A program made the translations under genes and the position numbers. Under the pieces are notes generated by a model. It saw only the letters and a list, made by a program, of their open reading frames with translations. It did not search any database and was not told where the DNA came from. 14,263 bases of DNA from DATDRS01 sp035291605 (lineage in GTDB: Bacteria > Chloroflexota > Anaerolineae > Anaerolineales > UBA6663), in the NCBI GenBank assembly GCA_035291605.1, contig DATDRS010000475.1, positions 1 through 14,263 on the forward strand, in the 5' to 3' direction. Positions 1-6,742 of this stretch are shown piece after piece; the first letter of the stretch is position 1; every line of letters starts with the position of its first letter.

Positions 1-8
1 CCTCTCTC

Positions 9-39
9 CCCCTCTCCCGAACAAAGTTCGGGAGAGGGG
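9..39. terminator. 14-bp stem hairpin after hsdR
   Basis: A perfect inverted repeat: arms at 9-22 and 26-39 (core CTCTCCCGAAC / GTTCGGGAGAG) with an AAA loop. It lies 15 bases past the original hsdR stop codon at 55-57 on the minus strand, so it could end transcription of the minus-strand genes or shield mRNA ends. No clear T-tract follows on the minus side, where the flank is C/T-rich (CCTCTCTCCC on plus), so it may equally be a dispersed palindromic repeat of the REP type. The window edge cuts the context. Confidence 0.5.
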
Positions 40-54
40 ACGGGGGGGTGTGGG

Positions 55-207
55 CTACTCCGCAATTGCTTCATTCAACCTCAACAATATCTCCCCCAGC
101 GCCCCGCCGAAATCGGCATCCACGCGCCGCCACGTCGCGCCCTGCTGCGAGAACTCCAACAGTTCAAAGTCGTCGCGCTCAATCGCCAGGTTCGCAATCA
201 GGTGACG
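55..207 (-). pseudogene. hsdR: Detached C-terminal end of hsdR
   Basis: Read on the minus strand, this stretch encodes 50 residues starting RHLIANLAIERDD and ending LRLNEAIAE, followed by TAG at 55-57. This is the usual end of EcoEI-type HsdR proteins: helical tail, acidic residues and a final NEAIA-like helix. It is in the same frame as the main hsdR ORF but is cut off from it by the 147-bp element at 208-354, which supplies an in-frame TGA. The sequence has no stops or frameshifts of its own, so the insertion is probably recent. It could be translated only by stop read-through or after precise loss of the element. Confidence 0.8.
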
Positions 208-360
208 CACCGATTTCCCTGGGAACCATTTCGGGCCTCAGAATTGGCAAGTATTCCGGGTGCGATTCTGCCGATTTTGCCAGGATTCCGGCCAGAATCG
301 TGGTGCGGCTCGGACAGAATACTTGCCAGCCCAGATTGCCTGCGGGAAATCCGTGTGACG
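202..360. repeat. 6-bp target site duplication around the element
   Basis: GTGACG occurs at 202-207 and again at 355-360, exactly bordering the fold-back element. In the joined sequence one copy encodes part of the expected HsdR residues R-H. The duplication length may be 6 or, allowing one mismatch, 7. Confidence 0.75.
208..354. mobile_element. MITE-like fold-back element inserted in hsdR
   Basis: 147 bp flanked by the direct repeat GTGACG at 202-207 and 355-360 (target duplication). The ends are imperfect inverted repeats: ACCGATTTCCC at 209-219 against the complement of GGGAAATCCGT at 344-354, 10 of 11 matching. Inside are a perfect 12-bp inverted pair (TGGCAAGTATTC 245-256, GAATACTTGCCA 317-328) and an 8-bp pair (CGATTCTG 263-270, CAGAATCG 293-300), so the whole element can fold back on itself. 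It holds no transposase and is too short for one. Removing the element and one duplication rebuilds an uninterrupted HsdR reading frame, which dates it as an insertion rather than a native part of the gene. The transposase family that mobilised it cannot be told from this window. Confidence 0.82.
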
Positions 361-2877
361 GCGGATCAGCCCCAGCCACTTGTCCTGCTCTGGCGTCAAT
401 GGACGGTCCCCAAACACCTTTTTCAGCGCAAGTTCCACACGCTGTTCCGCCGACATCAAGGGATCCGTTCCGCCGGCGGCGTAATGGACGATCGAGATGA
501 TGTCGGCCAGCGCGTGGTGGTAGGCGCGGCGCAGGTTGTCCTCGGTGAACTTCTCCGGCTGCGCGCCCAGTTTGCTCCGCAGTTCCTTCAACGCTTCGGT
601 GTTCCACTCACGGGGGCGGTCGAGCAAAATGCGGATGGCCTCCACCTGCGCCGGGTTCTCGCGCACGAACCGGCTGAAGGCGGCGATGTAATCGTCCGGT
701 TTCAGGGTTCGTCCGTCACTCGTATGGAACAGGAAACCCGAAGTCACCGTGTCCACCGCTTCCAGCGCCTCGATGAAGACCGGCTTCGGGCGGGGGTAAT
801 TTTCCAGGAACGCGAGAAAACTCGAATCGCGCAGCACGCGCATCGTCCCGGCCCAATCCTCGTCGAGCCGCTTCGCCAGGTGTCGGGCAAACGCGCCGAT
901 GTCGCCGTCGGGGAGGAAGGCTTTCATCTGCTCGCGGCCCTCGGCGGAGATGTTCTTCGCCACGCGCTGGAGGCGCTTGACCAGCACCCGCACGTTGTAA
1001 TCGCGATCGCGGTTGTCGTAGATGTCATCCACGATCTCGCGGTTGGGGCGGGTTGGCCTGGCGGGCGGGTCGGCGGTGAACTCGCTCGCGCGGCGGAAAT
1101 ACTCCAGCACGCCCACCGCGTCGAAGACGGTGAAATGGGTCTTGTGGATCGGGTCGCAGCGGCGCGTCCCGCGCCCCAGCATCTGCTCGAACAGGATGCG
1201 CGACTTGACCGGGCGCAGGAAGACGATGTTCTCCAGCGCCGGGATGTCCACGCCTGTCGAGAGCAAATCCACGGTCACCACGATCCCCGGCGCCGGGCGA
1301 TTGCGGAAGCGGCGAATTTTCTCGAGCGGGCGATCCACGTTCGGCGCGCCGGTGATCTTCTGGACGAAATCGTCGCCGCGCCCGAACTCTTCGCGCAGAA
1401 ACCGGACGAGCTGCTCCGCGTGGGAGCGGTGCGGCAGGTCGTTCTCGGCGAAGACCAGCGTTTTGGGGAAGCGGCCCCGGTCCGCTTCCTGTTCCCGCAG
1501 ATACTGCGCCAGCTCCTGCACGATCTTTCGGTCGCGGTCAGGCGCGGTCCAATCCCGCGTCAACGTCTCCGGCGGCAGCGCGCGCTCGTCTTCCATGAAC
1601 TCGAAGCGCAGCTGCCCGGTCCGCGTGTCGCGCAAACCGACTTCCTCGCCCTGGCGCAGAAAATGGCCGTGCAGGGTGATGTCGGACTGAATGAGGACGG
1701 GATCGTAATCCACGAGATAGCCGTCCGCGACCGCGCGCTGCACGCCATATTCGTAGGTGGGGCGGCCAAAGTAAGCCGTGGTGTGCGCAGCGGGCGTCGC
1801 CGTCAGCCCGACCCTGATCCCGTCGAAATGTTCCAGCACCTCGCGCCATTTGCTCTCTTCGGAGGCCGTGTAGCCGCGATGGCACTCGTCGGCGATGACG
1901 AGGTCAAAGGCATGGACGGGGATGTCCAGGAGGTCGGCGTCGGACTCGTCGTCCCGGTCTCCCCATTCCAGGCCTTCCGGTTTGCCAAACAGATTGATGC
2001 GCATCCGCTGGATAGTGCACACGTAGACGAAGGCGTGCCGGGCGCTGGGGCGGGTCAGGTATTCTTCCGGCAGCACCTTCGGGTCAAAACGCACGCCTGA
2101 AGGGGTGTCGTCGTCTTCCAAATCTTCGCGTCGGAACCGCTGGCTGTACACTTCGTACACCCGGTCGAACTTCAGCCCCGGCTCCGGCTCGTAGGCGGCC
2201 AGCGCGCCCACTGCCTGGGCGGCCAGCGCCCGCCGGTCTACCAGAAACAGCACCCGCTTCGCATACCCGGACTTCAGCAGCCGATAAATTGATGCGATGG
2301 CCATGCGTGTCTTACCTGTGCCGGTGGCCATTGCGATCAGCATCTGGCGTGTGCCGTTGCGGAGGGCATTCTCAATCGCGCCAATCGCTTCCTGTTGATA
2401 GTAGCGGTCAGGGTCGGCGATAAGGTGAGTGCGCAGCCACAGGTCGGCGGCGCCCAGGTCGCGGGCCAGAAACTCGCGCAGCGCATCCGGCGTGTGGAAG
2501 CGCGTGATTTGCCGCGTCTGCGTGAGCGTGTCGCGCAGGTCGCAGGTATAAATCAGCGCGCCGTTGGTGGCGTAGACGAAGGGGAGGCGGTACGCGCCGA
2601 AGTGGAAGGGGCTGTCGGCCAGGGTGCGAGCGTACCGCTTGGCTTGCTCGACCACGTTCTGCGGGCCGACTTCGAGCTTCTTGGCCTCAATATCGGCGAC
2701 GGGCCGGCCGTCAAGATACAGCAAATAATCGCCCGGCCCGCTGTCCGTGGGAAACTCTTCGACGGCGTCGGCCGACGTGCGATCCCCGGCCTGCCAGCGC
2801 GCGTAAGGCGCTACACGCCAACCGGCAGCCGTCAGCGCAGCATCAATCAATTTCTTGCGTGTTGTGCGTTCGTCCAT
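238..2877 (-). CDS. hsdR: Type I restriction enzyme motor/nuclease subunit HsdR, truncated
   Basis: EcoEI-type HsdR, the subunit that translocates DNA and cuts it in type I restriction complexes with HsdM and HsdS. Visible in order: an N-terminal PD-(D/E)xK nuclease (D near residue 50, then IEAKK near 63-67), a Walker A ATGTGKT at about 184-190, the DECH box at about 330-333, LTATP motif III near 358, and helicase motif VI (QMLGRGTRR) at about 565-573. The ATG at 2877 (MDERTTRKK) fits the family start; an in-frame GTG lies at 2886, and neither has a clear ribosome site. The ORF is 879 residues: the last 38 come from the inserted element and replace the native 48-residue tail found at 55-207. 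The nuclease and helicase core is intact, so some activity may remain, but the C-terminal region is where this subunit is expected to dock with the methylase. Subtype assignment is from sequence pattern; hsdM and hsdS are not seen. Confidence 0.9.
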   Translation of the reverse strand: MDERTTRKKLIDAALTAAGWRVAPYARWQAGDRTSADAVEEFPTDSGPGDYLLYLDGRPVADIEAKKLEVGPQNVVEQAKRYARTLADSPFHFGAYRLPFVYATNGALIYTCDLRDTLTQTRQITRFHTPDALREFLARDLGAADLWLRTHLIADPDRYYQQEAIGAIENALRNGTRQMLIAMATGTGKTRMAIASIYRLLKSGYAKRVLFLVDRRALAAQAVGALAAYEPEPGLKFDRVYEVYSQRFRREDLEDDDTPSGVRFDPKVLPEEYLTRPSARHAFVYVCTIQRMRINLFGKPEGLEWGDRDDESDADLLDIPVHAFDLVIADECHRGYTASEESKWREVLEHFDGIRVGLTATPAAHTTAYFGRPTYEYGVQRAVADGYLVDYDPVLIQSDITLHGHFLRQGEEVGLRDTRTGQLRFEFMEDERALPPETLTRDWTAPDRDRKIVQELAQYLREQEADRGRFPKTLVFAENDLPHRSHAEQLVRFLREEFGRGDDFVQKITGAPNVDRPLEKIRRFRNRPAPGIVVTVDLLSTGVDIPALENIVFLRPVKSRILFEQMLGRGTRRCDPIHKTHFTVFDAVGVLEYFRRASEFTADPPARPTRPNREIVDDIYDNRDRDYNVRVLVKRLQRVAKNISAEGREQMKAFLPDGDIGAFARHLAKRLDEDWAGTMRVLRDSSFLAFLENYPRPKPVFIEALEAVDTVTSGFLFHTSDGRTLKPDDYIAAFSRFVRENPAQVEAIRILLDRPREWNTEALKELRSKLGAQPEKFTEDNLRRAYHHALADIISIVHYAAGGTDPLMSAEQRVELALKKVFGDRPLTPEQDKWLGLIRRHTDFPQAIWAGKYSVRAAPRFWPESWQNRQNRTRNTCQF

Positions 2878-2912
2878 TGGCCGCACGACTACACACTTCT
2901 GGGGTGCACGTC

Positions 2913-4076
2913 CTATGATGGGGAGGCTTGTGAATTGTCAATACCGTTTGTTTCGTCTGGATGGTCCACGTGCCCACCGGGGCAGAGCAGGTTATCGGCG
3001 CTTTCCAAGGCCACGGGGATATTGACGGTGGCTTCGTCGTTCAGAAAGGCATCTACCCATGCCGTTTGATCTTCTTGATCACGCGCTGCGCGCTCCATCG
3101 CGTCGGCCTGGTCGGGATTGTCGTGGAAAAGGAGGCTGAGGTAAGCGGCCTGGCCCTGGCCCATCGGGACAGCCAGCACCAGGAAACGCCCGACCACTTT
3201 TTCCAGGTCGGCCGGCCCAAGCGGCGTCTGGCCCGGCGCGGCGATCAACGGCAAGATATGCTCGTCGTCGAAAATCAAGGCCAGGCGGCCATCCGGCAGG
3301 ATCAACTTGTCCGCCACGCGCTGCTTGCGCAAGTGGCCGAGGAGCATCGCGAGCGCATCGGCTTCCCGGAGGGTCAGCCGGCCGGCCCGCCGGCCGAAAT
3401 CCTGGTCCGGGCAGAGGATCATCACGCCGGTGTACCAATCGGTCGCCAGGGAGGCGAAGCGCGGATCGGCGCTGAGCTTTCGGTAGCGGCGCTGCGCCTG
3501 GCGCGGCGTGTCGGCCGCGCGCCAGTCGTCGCCGGCCTGCGGGTCGGTGTGAAAAAGCAGGCGCAAATGCCGGTTCGCGGCCTCGTCGTGCTCGACTTTG
3601 ACGCCGATCAGGCGCTTGCCCACCACCGCGTCGAGTTCGGCCGGCGTCGTCTGACCACCGCCGGGCGGCGTCACGGGCATGGCGTGGCCGTCGTCGAAGA
3701 CGAGGAAAGCGGAATTCCCGAATCGCCGGCGCTCGCTGAGGCGCTTTCCCAGCAGGTGGGCTTCCACGAGCTGGATCATCTCGTCGTCGCTGAGGGTGGC
3801 GGCCACTTCCACCTGATCCACCGCGTGCGCTTCGCGCAGCTCGCGCAGCATCCGGCGGAGGTAGGCCCGCGCGCCGTACTCGTTGATCTTGTCGCACGCC
3901 GCCTCGATCCAGGCCTCTTCGTCCATGTCCTCCGCCCACTTGCCAAAGCCGGCGTAGATGGGATTGAAGGGCGCGTCGTCCGGGTCGTCGTCCGCGTCGA
4001 ACTCGGCCTCGAACTCGTCGTCGCCCTCGTCGTCAAACTCGTCCTCCCATTCGTCGTCGTAGTCATCGTCACGCAT
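2913..4076 (-). CDS. Unrecognised acidic protein with internal duplication
   Basis: 387 residues from the ATG at 4076, which has GGGGAGAGGAG just upstream; an earlier in-frame ATG at 4115 overlaps the preceding stop (ATGA) and would add 13 residues. I do not recognise the family. The first 35 or so residues are almost entirely D and E. A duplicated module follows: residues about 99-180 and 238-321 share the pattern L.FDDgHhLPh...GQT...ADL..VVG+.L...V.......a.L.LLFH.NP. Between them lies a region with WYTGVMILCP. No membrane segment or enzyme motif is evident. It sits 35 bases upstream of hsdR and is coupled to the basic-tailed gene before it. The acidic head could contact that basic tail or mimic DNA, but both ideas are inference. 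Confidence 0.72.
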   Translation of the reverse strand: MRDDDYDDEWEDEFDDEGDDEFEAEFDADDDPDDAPFNPIYAGFGKWAEDMDEEAWIEAACDKINEYGARAYLRRMLRELREAHAVDQVEVAATLSDDEMIQLVEAHLLGKRLSERRRFGNSAFLVFDDGHAMPVTPPGGGQTTPAELDAVVGKRLIGVKVEHDEAANRHLRLLFHTDPQAGDDWRAADTPRQAQRRYRKLSADPRFASLATDWYTGVMILCPDQDFGRRAGRLTLREADALAMLLGHLRKQRVADKLILPDGRLALIFDDEHILPLIAAPGQTPLGPADLEKVVGRFLVLAVPMGQGQAAYLSLLFHDNPDQADAMERAARDQEDQTAWVDAFLNDEATVNIPVALESADNLLCPGGHVDHPDETNGIDNSQASPS

Positions 4077-4111
4077 CGGTCGTTCTCCTCTCCCCCCGCC
4101 TGGTGAAAGAC

Positions 4112-4996
4112 TCATCTCTTCTTTCGCCGGCGGCGCTTTTGTTCTTCCTTGTGCGCCGCCTTCTCCGCCCTGACCTGCGCTTTGGCGCGGGCTCCCGCCT
4201 CCACCTGCTCATTCCAGCGCCGGATGTGATCGGGCACTGGACGTTCGGGTTCCACCGCAGGCGGCCGGAAGGCCGGCGGGAGCAGGGCGTCCCATAGGGT
4301 CGGTTGGCGAGGCCGCTCGCGCGTCGCCTTCAGGCCCAACGCAATTTGCGCGTCTTCCCAGTCACCCATCACCATCTCGTCCACCCGCCCGGCGGCAAAC
4401 GCCTGCTCGATAACCGGGGCCGCCTCGACGGTTTTTAGATCAATCAGGTCGCTGACGATGGCGCCGTTGAGCGCGGGGTCATTGTCCGCGAACTGTTCCA
4501 GCGTGCGGGTGAGAGCCGCCGCGCACTCCGCGCGGGCCTCGGGGCGGCGCTGGCCGATCTCTTTCAGTCCGGAGGCGGCGGCCACACGCGCCCACAGGCC
4601 TCGCCTATTGTCTGTCAGGTACGCCGCGAGCGCGGGGATGGCTGCCGGGCCGATCATCCCGAAGACGCGAGGCAATTCCTCACCGGCCCAATCGTCGTCG
4701 TGTTCGTCTACGTGACGCAGTTGGCTTAATAGCGGTTCAACGGCGGCTTCAGCGCGCAACTGGCCCAGCGCGACCCAGGCATGGATGGGCGCCCATAGGG
4801 CCGGGTCATCGTCCGCCGCTTCCCAGCGAAGTTTTTCGTCGGTCGCGAGGCGGATCAGGTCGGGGATGTGTTCCGGGCCGAGGCCGAGGGCGAGATAATC
4901 GCGCCCGCCGCTAACGTCCGGCATGTCGAGGGTGAGCAGTTGGTCAACGGGAGGGGGATAGGGAGGATTCATCTCATGACCTGAATATTCTTCCAT
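4112..4996 (-). CDS. HEAT-like helical repeat protein with basic C-terminal tail
   Basis: 294 residues from the ATG at 4996, chosen because AAGGAACC lies 8 bases upstream; a TTG at 5014 and an ATG at 4972 (MNPPYPPPVDQLL) are alternatives. The middle (about 65-210) is a series of amphipathic helix pairs, for example AAVEPLLSQL, PAAIPALAAYL, RVAAASGLKEIGQRRP and VEAAPVIEQAF, as in HEAT/ARM-type scaffolds that bind protein partners. The last 25 residues are K/R-rich, ending KRRRRKKR. The stop codon overlaps an ATG of the next gene (ATGA), so translational coupling is possible. No catalytic motif is seen. Function unknown; a protein-binding scaffold is the reasonable guess. Confidence 0.72.
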   Translation of the reverse strand: MEEYSGHEMNPPYPPPVDQLLTLDMPDVSGGRDYLALGLGPEHIPDLIRLATDEKLRWEAADDDPALWAPIHAWVALGQLRAEAAVEPLLSQLRHVDEHDDDWAGEELPRVFGMIGPAAIPALAAYLTDNRRGLWARVAAASGLKEIGQRRPEARAECAAALTRTLEQFADNDPALNGAIVSDLIDLKTVEAAPVIEQAFAAGRVDEMVMGDWEDAQIALGLKATRERPRQPTLWDALLPPAFRPPAVEPERPVPDHIRRWNEQVEAGARAKAQVRAEKAAHKEEQKRRRRKKR

Positions 4997-5144
4997 CGTC
5001 CAGGGTTCCTTCAATACTCCGAATCCGCTCAGGTCGTTTCAGAAGGGGCAGAGTGTCAAAAAAGAGCCTTTTATCGTTGTCGTCCTGCGGAGTGAGAAGA
5101 AGATATATTCGTGCATTCGGGCGTTGAACACACCGAAAAGCCAT
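4974..5144 (-). CDS. Doubtful 56-residue ORF
   Basis: An ATG at 5144 opens a 56-residue frame (start MAFRCVQRPNARIYLLL, end GRIFRS) ending TGA at 4974-4976, one base before the ATG at 4972 that is an alternative start of the helical repeat gene. The translation looks protein-like (RIYLLLTPQDD, FFDTLPLLKRPERI), and the frame stays open upstream of the ATG through the end of the orphan antitoxin gene without a usable start. There is no ribosome site, and the codons (ATA, AGG, CGA, TTT) differ from the GC-rich neighbours. It may be a fragment of an acquired gene or chance. Confidence 0.25.
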   Translation of the reverse strand: MAFRCVQRPNARIYLLLTPQDDNDKRLFFDTLPLLKRPERIRSIEGTLDDGRIFRS

Positions 5145-5182
5145 TGAAAGGGCGCGGTCCTGGTCGTAAAATAGTTGACCCC

Positions 5183-5323
5183 CTACCCTGATATTCGGCG
5201 CGGCCTTGAGACAGGCCGGGCCGCGCGCACTCTCTCCGCCAGATGCGCGATGAGCCGCAGCTGCTCGTCCGGCGTGAGCGCGTCGGCCTTCTGTATCAAC
5301 TCGTTCAAAACGTTGGCTGTCAT
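5183..5323 (-). CDS. Short orphan antitoxin-like protein
   Basis: 46 residues from the ATG at 5323, preceded by AAAGGAGA at a good distance. The sequence MTANVLNELIQKADALTPDEQLRLIAHLAERVRAA matches the style of small helical antitoxin N-termini (the 'LTPDEQLxLIxxLAExxR' pattern) that in many bacteria precede a PIN toxin and usually run to 70-90 residues. Here the protein ends soon after that helix, with PRRISG, and no toxin gene follows. It lies 70 bases downstream of vapC on the same strand. Likely a shortened relic or a stand-alone antitoxin; the family call is from pattern only. Confidence 0.6.
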   Translation of the reverse strand: MTANVLNELIQKADALTPDEQLRLIAHLAERVRAARPVSRPRRISG

Positions 5324-5393
5324 CGTCGCCTCTCCTTTCTGGAACGTTTGCCGACCCCTATCATAACCCCAATTGGCGCAAATAGTGCGGCTT

Positions 5394-5861
5394 TCAACTC
5401 TCAGCCGGCAATGGCGGAACATCCAACTCGCCCAACCATTCCACTTGATAGCCAGCCCGCGATAGCGCGCGAGCCAGTTTGGCGTCGGCGGTCACCCGCG
5501 GGGCTTTCACCCGCTGGCTGAGAGCCGCGTAGCACGCATCGTAGGCCGTGATATTCTGCGCGGCGGCGATGTCGAACGCGCCAATCATCAATTCGGCCGT
5601 GCTCACCCGCCGGAGCGCCAGCGAGCCGAGGTTTTTCAAGTCGCCGCGCGCCTGCGCCGCCGGATAACCGGCCCAGCGCAATTGCTTCCACAGCACATTG
5701 GTGCATTCGACATAGAACAAATCGGGGACGTAAAACTGCGCGGGCGGGTCTGCCGCGAGGTGGGCGAATAGCCCGTAGGCCCGGTCGGAGAGTTCCCCGG
5801 CTATGATCAGACTCACGCCCACGCTCGCATCCACCACATAGCGCAGAGGCGAGCCAGTCAT
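5394..5861 (-). CDS. vapC: VapC-type PIN-domain ribonuclease toxin
   Basis: 155 residues. PIN-domain toxins cleave RNA (often tRNA) using acidic residues that hold a divalent metal ion. Candidate residues are D11 (VVDASVG), E52 (YVECTNVLWK), D108 (TAYDACYAAL) and D126 (VTADAKLA), in the order and spacing of the family, and the length is normal. The ATG at 5861 overlaps the stop of the antitoxin gene (ATGA), so the toxin is likely made by translational coupling and held in check by the partner. All catalytic acids look intact, so the toxin may be active. Confidence 0.9.
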   Translation of the reverse strand: MTGSPLRYVVDASVGVSLIIAGELSDRAYGLFAHLAADPPAQFYVPDLFYVECTNVLWKQLRWAGYPAAQARGDLKNLGSLALRRVSTAELMIGAFDIAAAQNITAYDACYAALSQRVKAPRVTADAKLARALSRAGYQVEWLGELDVPPLPAES

Positions 5862-6100
5862 CGGCGGCGGTCCTCGCGCAGCATTTCGACGACGCTGGGC
5901 GCGCCGCGCGGCGGGGCGTAGCGGCGTCGGCGCATAGTCTGCAACAGGCGGCGCTGCTGCTTGCGCGCTTCTTCTTCTTCCACAGCCTTATAGAGCAGGG
6001 TGACGACCTGCGCGCTCATGGAGCGGTTTTGGGACTGCGCGAGTTTTTGCAGGCGCAGGTACAGGTCGTCAGGCACACTACGGACATGCAGGGTGGGCAT
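5858..6100 (-). CDS. FitA-like ribbon-helix-helix antitoxin
   Basis: 80 residues from the ATG at 6100, which has AAAGGAGCT upstream; the longer upstream frame would run through the promoter and is rejected. The N-terminal half (LHVRSVPDDLYLRLQKLAQSQNRSMSAQVVTLL) has the strand-helix-helix pattern of FitA-type DNA-binding antitoxins, and the tail is rich in E then R/K (EEEEARKQQRRLL, MRRRRYAPP), the part that usually wraps the PIN toxin. It overlaps vapC by 4 bases. A palindrome sits over its promoter, as expected for self-repression by the antitoxin or the complex. Confidence 0.88.
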   Translation of the reverse strand: MPTLHVRSVPDDLYLRLQKLAQSQNRSMSAQVVTLLYKAVEEEEARKQQRRLLQTMRRRRYAPPRGAPSVVEMLREDRRR

Positions 6101-6122
6101 CGGGGCAGCTCCTTTCGCGCCC

Positions 6123-6151
6123 AGTGTAGCACGAGTGGTTGCACAATGCAA
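6123..6151 (-). promoter_or_regulatory. Promoter of the antitoxin-toxin operon
   Basis: On the minus strand TTGCAT (6146-6151) and TACACT (6123-6128) are 17 bases apart, the optimal sigma70 spacing. The start codon at 6100 is 22 bases beyond the -10 box, giving a short leader that includes the ribosome site. Confidence 0.6.
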
Positions 6152-6155
6152 CCAC
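6135..6155. promoter_or_regulatory. Palindromic operator over the toxin-antitoxin promoter
   Basis: A perfect 9-bp inverted repeat with a 3-base centre: GTGGTTGCA, CAA, TGCAACCAC. It covers the -35 box and part of the spacer of the promoter at 6123-6151. Ribbon-helix-helix antitoxins bind such palindromes, so this is the likely autoregulatory site. Confidence 0.65.
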
Positions 6156-6502
6156 ACTCACCGCCCCAGCCGCTTCACGCGGCGCCGTCAGTCGCCTCAT
6201 CTTCTCAGCTCCTTGCTGGCGAGAAAATATGGCCCCGGCAGGCTGCGATCCACCTGACTGGGTAGACACCCGCGGGGATCAAGCTGGAACATGCCGAACA
6301 TTTCGCGGATGAGTTTAGCCTTGGCCGAGGCCTCGTAACCTTGAAGTCGAGTAAAACGGGTTGAACAGTCTAGCAACTCGATAAAGCCAGGCCGTGGGGG
6401 AGCAGAGGACGAATGGCCGGGGCAGCGTTTCCACAGGAAGGAGCGTCGCGCCAGTTGGGATGAGGGAGACGCTTCAATCATCACCACCTGCGGCGAATAA
6501 GA

Positions 6503-6523
6503 TATTTGTCATGGTATTTGTCA
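6503..6523. repeat. Direct repeat TATTTGTCA, 12-base period
   Basis: TATTTGTCA at 6503-6511 and again at 6515-6523, about one helical turn apart, each followed by a G-containing base pair step. Two same-face copies 50-60 bases upstream of the kinase promoter could be a regulator binding site. Confidence 0.4.
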
Positions 6524-6562
6524 GGTCGTTGAGGTGACATTCGACATCACATTTGAGAGCCT

Positions 6563-6576
6563 TATTGCATATTGCA
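6563..6576. repeat. Tandem 7-mer TATTGCA x2
   Basis: TATTGCA repeats immediately (6563-6569, 6570-6576). The second copy contains the first bases of the proposed -35 box of the kinase promoter, so it may be part of a binding site or chance. Confidence 0.35.
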
Positions 6577-6599
6577 TCGTGGCAACGCTGTAATACTAT
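6572..6599 (+). promoter_or_regulatory. Promoter for the kinase-regulator-fumarase genes
   Basis: TTGCAT (6572-6577) and TACTAT (6594-6599) are 16 bases apart in the AT-richest part of the region. An overlapping TAATAC (6591-6596) is a second possible -10. The kinase start is about 145 bases downstream, so the leader would be long. Confidence 0.45.
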
Positions 6600-6742
6600 C
6601 AGTAGGGCGCATCCCGGCCAGTGCAGTGGGCTAGAGCAATGAACCTCCTAGGCCGAACCGATGAACGTCTACGGCAACAGCCGGCCGCGGAGATCGAGCG
6701 CCGAACTCGAGAGGCTGCTGCCTTTCATAGAGGATCGCCGCC

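Larger units (their letters stand above)
6156..6742. other. Gene-poor divergent intergenic region
   Basis: About 590 bases between the minus-strand toxin-antitoxin operon and the plus-strand histidine kinase. I find no supported gene. A 96-residue open frame exists on the minus strand (6197-6487), but it has no recognised motif and no ribosome site. The right part (about 6490-6620) is AT-richer than its surroundings and holds the short repeats and promoter listed separately; the stretch from about 6620 to 6742 would be the kinase leader. Confidence 0.6.

Noticed and set aside
202..2100. 632-residue open frame on the plus strand opposite hsdR
   Set aside because: Lies antisense to a gene with clear helicase motifs; its translation has no domain pattern and is the usual shadow in GC-rich DNA.
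2961..4106. 381-residue plus-strand frame opposite the acidic protein
   Set aside because: Antisense shadow; the minus strand has the ribosome site, internal duplication and operon context.
6197..6487. 96-residue minus-strand frame in the divergent region
   Set aside because: No recognised motif, no ribosome site and scattered rare codons; kept only as a remark in the intergenic entry.
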